DNA of 64,000 nt from Alkanindiges illinoisensis (GTDB taxonomy: Bacteria > Pseudomonadota > Gammaproteobacteria > Pseudomonadales > Moraxellaceae). The DNA is taken from contig NZ_SNTY01000058.1 in assembly GCF_004377485.1 (NCBI RefSeq), positions 62,001 through 126,000 of the forward strand, given 5' to 3'. Made by a program: the position numbers and the translations under genes. The notes below the pieces were generated by a model that saw only the letters and a list, made by a program, of their open reading frames with translations, ran no database searches and was not told where the DNA came from. Shown piece by piece: positions 17,844 through 25,780 of this stretch. Within the stretch, counting starts at the first letter, position 1. The number at the start of each line of letters is the position of its first letter.

Positions 17844-17849
17844 TGCTGC

Positions 17850-18986
17850 TTACTGTCCTTTTTTCTGGCTGTTTCGTTTTGACCCAAGGCTTGCGTTTGC
17901 CTTAAAGCGTGCCACGGTATGCTGTGCCATCAGCGTCAGGCAGCGCACATGCAAGGCATGCACAATTAGCCAGAAGTTTTTAAAGGCCGGATTGCGGGTT
18001 TGCTTATGGTAATAGCGGTAATAAATCTGCTGGGCAATCACTGCCAGCCGGAACATGCCAAACACCTCATAAAATGTCCAGTTGCGGGTGTGCATGCCGG
18101 TTTTATCAAGGTAATACTGCACCACTTCCTTGCGACTAAACATGCCAGGCAAATGCGTGGGCTGACGACGCATGGCGCGCAAAATCATATTGTCATCCGG
18201 TTGCACCCAGTACGCCAGCGCACTGCCCAGATCCATTAGTGGATCACCCAGTGTTGCCATTTCCCAATCCAGCACACCAATCACTTGGGTTGGATTTCCC
18301 GGGTCTAAAATCACATTGTCAAAGCGCCAGTCATTATGGATGACACAGGTTTTGCTGTCGGCGGGAAGATTATTTTTCAGCCAGCGCCGCACCAGCTTAA
18401 AACTGGGCACATTTAAGGTACGGGCCTTTTCATAGCGCTTGTCCCAGCCTTCCACCTGCCGCTGGCAATAGCCTGCGCCTTTACCCGTATTTTTACCTAA
18501 GCTTTCAAGTTCGGTGCCGTGATAATCCACCTGATGCAAATCAATTAGGGCATCCAGCACGTTGATACAGAGCTGCCGAACCTCGCTTTTGCCAAAGTTG
18601 ATTTCCTTGGGCAAATTGGCGCGCGGAATAATGCCTTCTACCCGCTGCATCACATAAAAATCGCAGCCCAGCACCGATTCATCAGTACATAGCGCCACCA
18701 TGTCCGGCACCAGTGGATAAGCAGGCTTCAGGGCTTTTTGCACGGTGTATTCACGCACCATGTCATGTGCGGATTTGGCCTTGGTGCCTGCGGGTGGACG
18801 GCGCAGGATCAAATCCTGATTGTCATATTCAATGCGGTACGTCCAGTTGGATGCACCGCCGGAATACTGGGTCACCCGCGCATTGCCCTGCAAATCCATT
18901 CCCTGCGTTTTTAGCCATTGCTCTACTGCCGCAATATCCAGTTCCTCACCATCACGCACCGTGCCGCCAATATCAATCACTGACAT
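17850..18986 (-). CDS. APH-fold phosphotransferase (ACAD10/11 kinase-domain type)
   Basis: This 378-residue kinase has the aminoglycoside phosphotransferase fold: catalytic loop HNDWRFDNVILD near residue 219 and metal loop LDWEMATLGDP near 245. The YSGGASNWTYRI nucleotide region and VMQRVEGIIPR hinge match the kinase domain of mammalian ACAD10/11 and LvaA of Pseudomonas, which phosphorylate 4-hydroxyacyl-CoA, rather than true antibiotic kinases. The partner acyl-CoA dehydrogenase gene lies directly upstream. Its start codon is preceded by three tandem AGGAAACAAT-type ribosome sites. Confidence 0.87.
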   Translation of the reverse strand: MSVIDIGGTVRDGEELDIAAVEQWLKTQGMDLQGNARVTQYSGGASNWTYRIEYDNQDLILRRPPAGTKAKSAHDMVREYTVQKALKPAYPLVPDMVALCTDESVLGCDFYVMQRVEGIIPRANLPKEINFGKSEVRQLCINVLDALIDLHQVDYHGTELESLGKNTGKGAGYCQRQVEGWDKRYEKARTLNVPSFKLVRRWLKNNLPADSKTCVIHNDWRFDNVILDPGNPTQVIGVLDWEMATLGDPLMDLGSALAYWVQPDDNMILRAMRRQPTHLPGMFSRKEVVQYYLDKTGMHTRNWTFYEVFGMFRLAVIAQQIYYRYYHKQTRNPAFKNFWLIVHALHVRCLTLMAQHTVARFKANASLGSKRNSQKKGQ

Positions 18987-18990
18987 CTTG

Positions 18991-19020
18991 TTGTTTCCTA
19001 TTGTTTCCTATTGTTTCCTG
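18991..19020 (-). repeat. Triple 10-bp repeat carrying ribosome-binding sites
   Basis: TTGTTTCCTA occurs three times head to tail (last copy ends in G). On the minus strand each copy reads (T/C)AGGAAACAA, a Shine-Dalgarno-like core, and the nearest core sits nine bases before the phosphotransferase ATG. Copy number could change by slippage. Confidence 0.8.
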
Positions 19021-19044
19021 TTGCCTCAGCTCAATTGTCTTTGC

Positions 19045-20286
19045 TTATTTGGAACGTCTGGAATAGCCGCGTTTGGCCAGTTCAATGCGGGCAATCACGC
19101 CTTTGTGCACTTCATCCGGGCCATCCGCCAATCGCAAGCTGCGCGCCTGTGCAAAAAATCCGGTTAGTGGCGTATCGCGTGACATGCCTGCCCCACCATG
19201 GATTTGCATGGCCATGTCGACCACTTTTTCCAGCACATTTGGCGCAACCACTTTAATGGCTGAAATTTCAGTCATGGCCGCCATATTGCCAAAATTGTCC
19301 ATTTTCCATACGGCATATAGAGTCAATAAGCGCGCCTGATCAATGGCAATGCGGGCTTCAGCTACTTTTTCGCGGTTACCACCCAGATTTAAAATTGGCT
19401 TGCCAAAAGCCACGCGGCTCATGCCACGGTCAATCATCAGCTCCAGTGATTTTTCCGCAGCACCAATGCAACGCATGCAATGATGAATGCGGCCCGGCCC
19501 CAGACGGCCCTGTGCAATGGCAAAGCCTTCGCCCGGCCCGCCAATAAAATTGCTCACTGGCACACGCACATTGTCAAAGCTCACCTCGCCATGACCATGC
19601 GGTGCATCGTAGTCACCAAAGACGGGTAGCATACGCTCAATGGTCACGCCCGATGTATTGACCGGCACCAGCACCATGGAATGCTGATGATGGCGATCCT
19701 TGCTGTCATCGGGCGTGTGTGCCATAAAAATAATAATGCGGGCATTGGGGTCACCCAGCCCTGATGACCACCACTTGCGGCCATTTAATACAATCTCATC
19801 GCCTTCAATCACGGCAGTGGCCTGCATGTTGGTGGCATCGCTAGATGCAACAGCAGGTTCGGTCATGCAAAATACCGAACGGATGTCGCCAGCCAGCAGC
19901 GGCATCAGCCACTCCTGTTTTTGTGCCTCAGAACCATAGCGCCACAGCACTTCCATGTTGCCGGTATCGGGCGCATTGCAGTTAAACACCGTGGGCGCAA
20001 TCAGGCTGCGTCCGGTTTGCTCGGCAATGTGTGCGTATTCCTGAATGGTCAAACCAGCGCCCAGCGTCTCGTCCGGCAAAAACATATTCCACAAGCCTGC
20101 TGCTTTAGCCTTGGCTTTAAGCTCTTCCAGCACATCTGGCCATTGCCAGGTGGTCCAGTCACCACCAATGTTGGTGCTATGGACTTCATGCCAGAACTCC
20201 GCTTCGATGGGTTCAATATGTTGCTGGATGAATTGTCTGGTTTTTTCCAGGTATTGCTGCCCGCGCTGGCTGAGTTCAAAGTTCAT
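19045..20286 (-). CDS. Acyl-CoA dehydrogenase (ACAD10/11-like)
   Basis: This 413-residue flavoenzyme has the FAD-binding FCMTEPAVASSDATNMQ block (about residue 140), WWSSGLGDPNARI, and the C-terminal LADGPDEVHKGVIAR with the conserved R..DGPDEVHK end. The TEPxxASSDATNMxT variant and length fit the ACAD10/11 group, whose dehydrogenase half eliminates phosphate from 4-phosphoacyl-CoA. It is the first gene of the minus-strand run and divergent from a LysR regulator 115 bases away, the likely controller of the operon. Confidence 0.92.
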   Translation of the reverse strand: MNFELSQRGQQYLEKTRQFIQQHIEPIEAEFWHEVHSTNIGGDWTTWQWPDVLEELKAKAKAAGLWNMFLPDETLGAGLTIQEYAHIAEQTGRSLIAPTVFNCNAPDTGNMEVLWRYGSEAQKQEWLMPLLAGDIRSVFCMTEPAVASSDATNMQATAVIEGDEIVLNGRKWWSSGLGDPNARIIIFMAHTPDDSKDRHHQHSMVLVPVNTSGVTIERMLPVFGDYDAPHGHGEVSFDNVRVPVSNFIGGPGEGFAIAQGRLGPGRIHHCMRCIGAAEKSLELMIDRGMSRVAFGKPILNLGGNREKVAEARIAIDQARLLTLYAVWKMDNFGNMAAMTEISAIKVVAPNVLEKVVDMAMQIHGGAGMSRDTPLTGFFAQARSLRLADGPDEVHKGVIARIELAKRGYSRRSK

Positions 20287-20401
20287 GTAAGCTGTCCTGT
20301 CTGTGCGGTGATACTGTTTATGGCATGATTTGTTTTATCGACTGGCTTAAATCTAATGGGTTTTATACAATGAATAAAATGAATTATTTTAATTTTATAG
20401 T

Positions 20402-21430
20402 ATGAATACTGTGCATGGTGGTCCCTTACTGAATGCTAATTTCCAAAATAGCAACTTGCCGAATGACAATACGTCAAACCACAACATCACGCCAAGCCGT
20501 CATCCATTAAGCCGGATGGACTTAAACCTGTTCCGTATTTTTGCTGTGGTTTACCGGGAGCGTAACCTGACCCGCGCTGCCGAACAGTTGTTTTTAAGTC
20601 AATCTGCCGTTAGCCATGCGCTGGGACGCATGCGCGAGCAACTGGATGATCCGCTATTTATACGCGAAGGCCACGGTATGTGCCCAACTCCTCTGGCAAA
20701 CCGTTTGTGGCCAGACATTGAACAGGCACTCCTGTTGTTTCAGCAAGCCATGCAGCGCTCGACATCATTTGAGGCTAGCCGCGATATCAAGCAGCTGACC
20801 ATTGCGATGAATGATGAAATTGAGCCGGTTTTTTTACCGCAAATCGTGCAATGGTTTCAGCAGCAGGTGCCGCAAATCCAGCTTCATAGTGTACGGATTG
20901 ACCGTCAAACCCTGCGCAGTGATTTAAGCAGCGGGCGCATTGATCTGGCGATTGATATTGCCCAGCCCAGTGAGCGCGGCATTGCGCACCAGTTGCTGCT
21001 GCGTGATGAATTTGTGGTGTTGAGTCGTCCCGAACATCCGCTGGCACAAACGGGACTTAGTGTGGAAACTGCGGCCAGTCACTATATTCAGGCTGAACAT
21101 ATTGCCGTGTCTGCCCGGCGTACTGGACGTGCGGTAGAGGATTTTTTATTTGCAAAACAAGGCATTGAAAGGCAGATTAAAATACGTTGCCAGCAGTATG
21201 AATCGGCAGGCCGTATTGTGCAAAGCAGCGCCTTATTGCTAACCATGCCGCGCAGTCTGGCGCATCAGGTGGCTGAACACCTGGAGATTCAGATTTTGCC
21301 GCTACCCATTGTCATTGAAGATCTTGAACTGCATTTATACTGGGATAGGGGCAAAAATCTGGAGCAGCAAACACTGTGGTTTCGCCAGCAGCTGATGGCG
21401 CTGCTCAACACGCAACAGCCCGTTGAATGA
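20402..21430 (+). CDS. LysR-type transcriptional regulator
   Basis: A winged-helix DNA-binding domain (MDLNLFRIFAVVYRERNLTRAAEQLFLSQSAVSHALGRM, in parts) is followed by a LysR effector-binding domain; the protein ends near residue 342. The family start would be the Met at 20516 (MDLNLFR), whereas the ATG at 20402 adds a 38-residue Asn-rich extension; neither has a strong ribosome site, so the start is open. It is divergent from the acyl-CoA dehydrogenase operon. LysR proteins usually activate the divergent operon in response to a pathway metabolite. Confidence 0.88.
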   Translation: MNTVHGGPLLNANFQNSNLPNDNTSNHNITPSRHPLSRMDLNLFRIFAVVYRERNLTRAAEQLFLSQSAVSHALGRMREQLDDPLFIREGHGMCPTPLANRLWPDIEQALLLFQQAMQRSTSFEASRDIKQLTIAMNDEIEPVFLPQIVQWFQQQVPQIQLHSVRIDRQTLRSDLSSGRIDLAIDIAQPSERGIAHQLLLRDEFVVLSRPEHPLAQTGLSVETAASHYIQAEHIAVSARRTGRAVEDFLFAKQGIERQIKIRCQQYESAGRIVQSSALLLTMPRSLAHQVAEHLEIQILPLPIVIEDLELHLYWDRGKNLEQQTLWFRQQLMALLNTQQPVE

Positions 21431-21463
21431 ATAATCTGCTTAAGCCTGCTGAACTAAACAGGC

Positions 21464-22408
21464 TTAAACACTGATTTTGGGCTTGGGCATGCTTTGCATA
21501 ATCTGGCTATGCGCTGGCACATCATGGGTAAGCCACACATTGCCACCAATCACCGAACCCTTGCCAATGGTAACCCGGCCTAAAATCGTGGCCCCAGCAT
21601 AAATCACCACATCATCTTCAACCACGGGGTGACGGGCATAATCCTTTTGCAGGTGGCCTTCATCGTCCACCTCAAAGCGTTTGGCACCCAAAGTGACGGC
21701 CTGATAAATGCGTACCCGCTCGCCAATAATGCAGGTCTCGCCAATCACCACGCCTGTGCCATGATCAATAAAAAAGCGTTTGCCAATTTGCGCACCCGGA
21801 TGAATATCAATACCCGTGGCTGAGTGCGCCAGTTCGGCAATCATGCGTGCCAGTAACGGGATATTGTTCTGGTACAGCACATGCGCCAGCCGGTGATAGG
21901 TAATTGCCAGCAGTCCCGGATAGCATAGCAATACTTCGTCTACACTGCGCGCGGCTGGGTCACCCTCATAGGCAGCCTGTACGTCACTATCCAGCAGACG
22001 GCGAATATCCGGCAAGGCATTGGCAAACGTTTATACCACGCTGCTGGCCTGTTGCTGGATTATGGCCGGATCAGGCTGGTGATTACTGTCGCGGATGGTA
22101 GCTGAAATGCGGTAGCGTGCTTCATAGGCCAGCGTCAGGCGCACCTGCTCATACAGTGCCGACAATACCTTGTCCAGGGTAAAGGCAATATAGACATCCT
22201 CGCCTTCCTGCCGCAAGTCTGCCGGGCCAAGCCGCATGGGAAACAAAATACCGCACAGGTCATCGACAATGGCTTTCAAGGTTTCTTTTGAGGGCAATTC
22301 ACGGCCACCAAACTCCTTGGGACGATGCTGTGACTCACGCCAGTCATGGCGTGCCTGTTGCAAGCCCAACACAATATTGTCAATTTTCCAGTTTGCCACT
22401 GCAACCAC
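21464..22408 (-). pseudogene. cysE: Serine O-acetyltransferase (EpsC-type), interrupted by in-frame stop
   Basis: One reading frame from 22408 to 21464 encodes a complete EpsC-type serine acetyltransferase of about 314 residues, except for a TAA at 22031-22033 after 125 codons. Upstream lies the helical N-domain (LPSKETLKAIVDDLCGILFPMRLGP, in parts). Downstream lie [21 protein letters not shown], the left-handed beta-helix hexapeptides and the catalytic [15 protein letters not shown] and [10 protein letters not shown] blocks. Changing one base (CAA, GAA or AAA to TAA) would restore the gene. The second half could restart only at a TTG at 22015 without a ribosome site. A sequencing error is the main alternative. 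Intact, the enzyme would make O-acetylserine for cysteine. Confidence 0.8.
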
Positions 22409-22943
22409 CTCAAACTCATTATTCGAAAATCAGCACCCGAAATCTGGTCTCTAAAACTTAAAAAATTCAGGCTATATTTATTTAATGAACACGCTATTAA
22501 ACCGCGCCTGCCCCCTATTCCTGCAAGTTCATTTGTGTAGTAAAGCTGCGATAAAACAGCATATTGTGTAAATACGATTTACGGGATAAGGCAATGTGGT
22601 GACTCTAAATAAAATCGGAATAAAAAATGCCTGACAGCGAATCGCAGCGAAACAGGAAAAACTAAAGCCTACCCTTTGGCTAAACCGCGTTTCAGGTTGT
22701 TTTTAATGAGCTGCTGTTAATGGGCTGATCTTGATAGGCTCATGTCAGCGCATAACGTGACAGTGTAGAAGAAGAAGCTCGTATGGGAAAATCATAAAAA
22801 CTGCCAAGCATATTCCGTTTTATGCAGAGCCAGCGCCTGTTTAAAACCAGTTGTCTTGGCTAACAGGTTTGGTTCGCATCAAGCAGTTAACAGCGGCTGA
22901 TTAAGCAGACAAATCAGTCCTTAAAACACGCTAAAGCCTATGG
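22409..22943. other. Intergenic region
   Basis: 535 bases with no convincing ORF, RNA gene or strong repeat. Low-level A/T richness and short imperfect hairpins only. The promoter of the serine acetyltransferase frame must lie near its right... left part (22409-22520). Confidence 0.4.
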
Positions 22944-23192
22944 CTACTCCTGGCTTTTTTCATATTCGGCCACAGGATCAGTGGCTGCAATGGCTGCGGC
23001 CTGTTTAGCCTTGGCTTCACTTTGCAGTGCCATATTGGTAATGGCTGCATGATCCGGGCCAGCAATCGGTGTCGTTGGTGTTGTAACAGCCGGGTTCTGT
23101 ACAGTAGCTGGAGCAGGCTGCTGATTAAAACTTTTTGAAAATAAAAATCCTAATCCACCAACAATTAATAAAATAATAATCAGTCTGCGCAT
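22944..23192 (-). CDS. Small single-pass membrane protein, unknown
   Basis: This 82-residue protein has an N-terminal membrane helix (MRRLIIILLIVGGLGFLF), then a Pro/Thr/Ala-rich stretch of about 25 residues and a charged Ala-rich helix. Topology would be a short cytosolic end and a periplasmic tail. AGAAAAACAGC precedes the ATG. No family was recognised; such proteins are often lineage-specific. It stands alone. Confidence 0.6.
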   Translation of the reverse strand: MRRLIIILLIVGGLGFLFSKSFNQQPAPATVQNPAVTTPTTPIAGPDHAAITNMALQSEAKAKQAAAIAATDPVAEYEKSQE

Positions 23193-23401
23193 TGCTGTTT
23201 TTCTCGTGTTACTGGCTAGTCATAGCCTTTGATTATGCGCTTTTTTGACTAAAAAGGTATAAAGTCACAGCATTTTTATCGGTAAAGCCAGCAACAGTTG
23301 GCCTGAATAAGTCATTTATATTCTTTAGAAAAATAGACCAAAGTACCATGTTTAAAGCTTAATACTGGTTTGATTCATTATTTTTAAAATCCAGTTCTGG
23401 T

Positions 23402-23439
23402 AGCAGCGCTATCATTAAAATGAACTGGATAGCGCTGCT
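23402..23439. repeat. Perfect 12-bp inverted repeat
   Basis: AGCAGCGCTATC and its complement GATAGCGCTGCT are separated by 14 bases, and an outer CCAGTT/AACTGG pair overlaps it. It lies downstream of the SDR gene that ends at 23497. There is no T-run directly after the stem on either strand, so it is not a standard terminator; it may act as a 3' stem or a protein site. Confidence 0.55.
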
Positions 23440-23496
23440 CATTCGATCCTTAAAATCTTAAAAGACTAACGATTAAATGCACGTATGTTTAAACAA

Positions 23497-24303
23497 TCAG
23501 TTTTTAAACGGATTCAGGCGATTACCCAAGTGATATTGCAGGCTAATCGGTAATGGTCGCACGCTGCTGGCAATCAGCTTGTTGATGGTGCCGGGTACAC
23601 ACACCGGCTTGCCCTTCATCACTGCTGCCCAGCCTTCGCGCACTACATCTTCTGGCTGCTGCCACAAAATATCCGGCAACTTGCTGGCCTGATTGCGCGT
23701 GCCCATGATGTCGTGAAATTCACTATGGGTAAAACCCGGACATAAGGCCGTGACATGAATGCCCTGCGGTTTGAGTTCCATATCCAGCGACTGTGAAATA
23801 TCCAGCACATAGCTTTTAATGCCCGTGTACAGCAGGCTGGCGCCCGGTGGTGAAAAGGCCGCAACCGATGACAGGTTGATAATACGGCCCCAGCCTTTCT
23901 TGCGCATGTCTGGAATGACGCGATGGCACAATTCGGTTACTGCGGTCACCATGAGCTGAATTTCAGCCGCCAATGTCACCCATGGCGTATTAGCAAAGGC
24001 ATCTTTGCCAGACAGCCCGGCATTGTTAATCAGCACATCAATCCTGATACCCTGCGCCTGTGCATAGGCCATGATGTCAGCAGGGGCGCTGGTCAGCGTT
24101 AAATCGGCAGCAAAAATATCACACTGGATGCCATACTTACTGCTGAGTTCTGCGGCCAGCGTTTCAAGTCGTTCGGCCCGGCGCGCAACCAGTAACAGGT
24201 CATAGCCTTCACTGGCAAGAAAACGCGCAAAAGTCGCGCCAATCCCTGCTGAAGCACCAGTAATTAATGCTGTACGGTTTTGTTTTTTCATCATGTTGCT
24301 CAC
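23497..24303 (-). CDS. SDR family oxidoreductase
   Basis: This 268-residue short-chain dehydrogenase has TGASAGIGATFARFL near residue 15, NNAGL near 92, the catalytic Ser in INLSSVAAF and YTGIK (Tyr-x3-Lys) near 160. VARRAERLE after strand 2 predicts NADP(H) preference. The C-terminal region (KPVCVPGTINKL) resembles bacterial fatty-aldehyde or ketone reductases of this size, but substrate assignment is not possible. It follows the unknown 187-residue gene by 20 bases and probably shares its operator-controlled promoter. Confidence 0.88.
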   Translation of the reverse strand: MSNMMKKQNRTALITGASAGIGATFARFLASEGYDLLLVARRAERLETLAAELSSKYGIQCDIFAADLTLTSAPADIMAYAQAQGIRIDVLINNAGLSGKDAFANTPWVTLAAEIQLMVTAVTELCHRVIPDMRKKGWGRIINLSSVAAFSPPGASLLYTGIKSYVLDISQSLDMELKPQGIHVTALCPGFTHSEFHDIMGTRNQASKLPDILWQQPEDVVREGWAAVMKGKPVCVPGTINKLIASSVRPLPISLQYHLGNRLNPFKN

Positions 24304-24323
24304 TGATAGGACTAAGTTTAGGA

Positions 24324-24887
24324 TTAGGTTAAAGCTGGAATTTGAGCGCTGCTAACCTCAAAACCACGGCGGCGACGGCCAATATCACCACGGTAGTCAT
24401 GATGCGGGCCTTGCAATAAAAACGGATACGGAATCTGGCACTGTTTCTTGTTAAACCCCCAGGTGCCAATGCCCAGATAACGTCCGTCATCCAGACGGCG
24501 GATTTCATCCACCATGTTGATGGCACCGCACAGCGAATGAAAATAGCGGTACACCAGTTGATAGGCAGGCTGCCCGTCAAAGCGTGAGGGTGCAATCAGG
24601 GTGTGCATGGGATAAAGCTGGATGGTCTTGCGGCCCAGCAAAAAAGTGTTGTAACCCCGTCCCGTGAGCTGGTTAACCGGACGAAATGCCTTGGATTGCC
24701 ATGGCAACAGCGGATTGGTCAGGCTTAAACCTGCAAGGGTGGCCAGTGGATTAGGCTGGCTTAGCATGCTGGCAGCATATTCACCATGCATTTCCTCAAT
24801 GCTAGGTGCCTGCAAGGTGGAAAACAATGCCACCAGCTGATCGGTGGCAAGCTGGTGCACATCAATTAATTTGCTGTTGTTATTCAT
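24324..24887 (-). CDS. Protein of unknown function, TetR-linked
   Basis: This 187-residue soluble protein was not recognised. It has no signal peptide. Recognisable stretches are EEMHGEYAASML, GRGYNTFLLGRKTIQLYPMHT and GIGTWGFNKKQCQIPYPFLL with a basic DIGRRRRGFE near the end. The ATG at 24887 follows GGGGAATCC; an in-frame ATG at 24923 lies inside a palindrome and lacks a ribosome site. It is the first gene of a two-gene unit with an SDR, divergent from a TetR regulator, so it likely acts on or binds the same small lipophilic ligand. Confidence 0.7.
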   Translation of the reverse strand: MNNNSKLIDVHQLATDQLVALFSTLQAPSIEEMHGEYAASMLSQPNPLATLAGLSLTNPLLPWQSKAFRPVNQLTGRGYNTFLLGRKTIQLYPMHTLIAPSRFDGQPAYQLVYRYFHSLCGAINMVDEIRRLDDGRYLGIGTWGFNKKQCQIPYPFLLQGPHHDYRGDIGRRRRGFEVSSAQIPALT

Positions 24888-24908
24888 GGATTCCCCAAAC
24901 TGGTTATT

Positions 24909-24931
24909 TATCTTGAACGCCATTCAAGATA
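24909..24931. promoter_or_regulatory. Candidate TetR operator palindrome
   Basis: Perfect 9-bp arms TATCTTGAA and TTCAAGATA flank a 5-base centre CGCCA. It lies 22 bases before the start of the unknown gene and about 150 bases before the divergent TetR gene. Size and symmetry fit a TetR dimer site. Confidence 0.6.
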
Positions 24932-25084
24932 TAATACTAGCCAGCTTAATGTAACACTGTCAAGCTACTTTGGATCGTTGTCATTGGCTGTGTAGCAAGA
25001 GCAATTTATTGGCAGTTTGAACAGTTAAGACCGGATTTTAGTTTAGGCTTTGATTTAAAGCGTGATTTAACTACAGGAGGCCTA

Positions 25085-25648
25085 ATGCCACGTAATAACC
25101 GCATGCAGGATCGGGAAGAAAAGCGCAACCTGATTATCGACGCTGCACAGCAATTGTTCCTACGCGAGGGTTACGAGGCCACCTCAATGACCCGGCTGGC
25201 CAATGCAGCCAGTATCGCCCCCAATACCATTTACTGGTATTTCAAGGATAAGGATGATGTGCTGATTGCGGTGCTGGACCGGGAATTGGCAGCACGTCTG
25301 GCAGATTACCTGAAGCAGTCATTTACAGACATGGCGGCGCGCTTATTGTGGGTGGTTCATCAACTGGAGCTGGTTAGTCCACTGGTGAGTACAGTACATG
25401 CCCGTGCCCTGCTGGCCCCGGCTATTCAGGTCTGGCATGAGCAGTTTCATCGCCTGATTGAAGCCATGCTGCGCGTAGAGCTTGAAGCCGCAGGAATTGC
25501 TGCAAACCATCTTGAGACTGTAATGAACATTTGGGTGTTTACCATTGAAGGCCTGCTGACCCATCCTCTAAGCGCCAGCCAGAAACAGCAAATTTGCCAA
25601 ACCTTGAGTCTTGGTATTCCGCAACAGACCAGCGTCCGTACTAATTAA
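25085..25648 (+). CDS. TetR/AcrR-type transcriptional regulator
   Basis: The N-terminal helix-turn-helix (REEKRNLIIDAAQQLFLREG then ATSMTRLANAASIAPNTIYWYFKDKDDVL, residues about 12-60) is classical TetR. The remaining 125 helical residues form the ligand-binding and dimer domain. A near-perfect AGGAGG sits four bases before the ATG. It is divergent from the unknown-SDR pair, with a perfect palindrome between, and convergent with the flavin monooxygenase gene. It probably represses the pair until a small ligand is present. Confidence 0.92.
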   Translation: MPRNNRMQDREEKRNLIIDAAQQLFLREGYEATSMTRLANAASIAPNTIYWYFKDKDDVLIAVLDRELAARLADYLKQSFTDMAARLLWVVHQLELVSPLVSTVHARALLAPAIQVWHEQFHRLIEAMLRVELEAAGIAANHLETVMNIWVFTIEGLLTHPLSASQKQQICQTLSLGIPQQTSVRTN

Positions 25649-25715
25649 TTCGAAATTCAGTAACCCGTTAAATATCTGGACTTATAAGTATCTCCATAGC
25701 AATGCCTATAAAATA

Positions 25716-25743
25716 ATAAGGCCCATCAATCGACAGGCCTTAT
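25716..25743. terminator. Possible bidirectional terminator
   Basis: An 8-bp stem ATAAGGCC/GGCCTTAT with a 12-base loop lies between the convergent TetR and monooxygenase genes. No long T-run follows, so efficiency is uncertain. Confidence 0.45.
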
Positions 25744-25780
25744 GGTGTTGCAACGACAACTCATGATTCGTCAAACAGGA

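Noticed and set aside
17850-18986. Antibiotic (aminoglycoside) resistance kinase
   Set aside because: The fold is APH-like, but motifs and the adjacent acyl-CoA dehydrogenase fit the ACAD10/11 and LvaA kinase group.
22031-22408. Separate 125-residue gene upstream of a 183-residue acetyltransferase
   Set aside because: Both pieces are in the same frame and match consecutive parts of one EpsC-type enzyme, so a single interrupted gene is the better reading.
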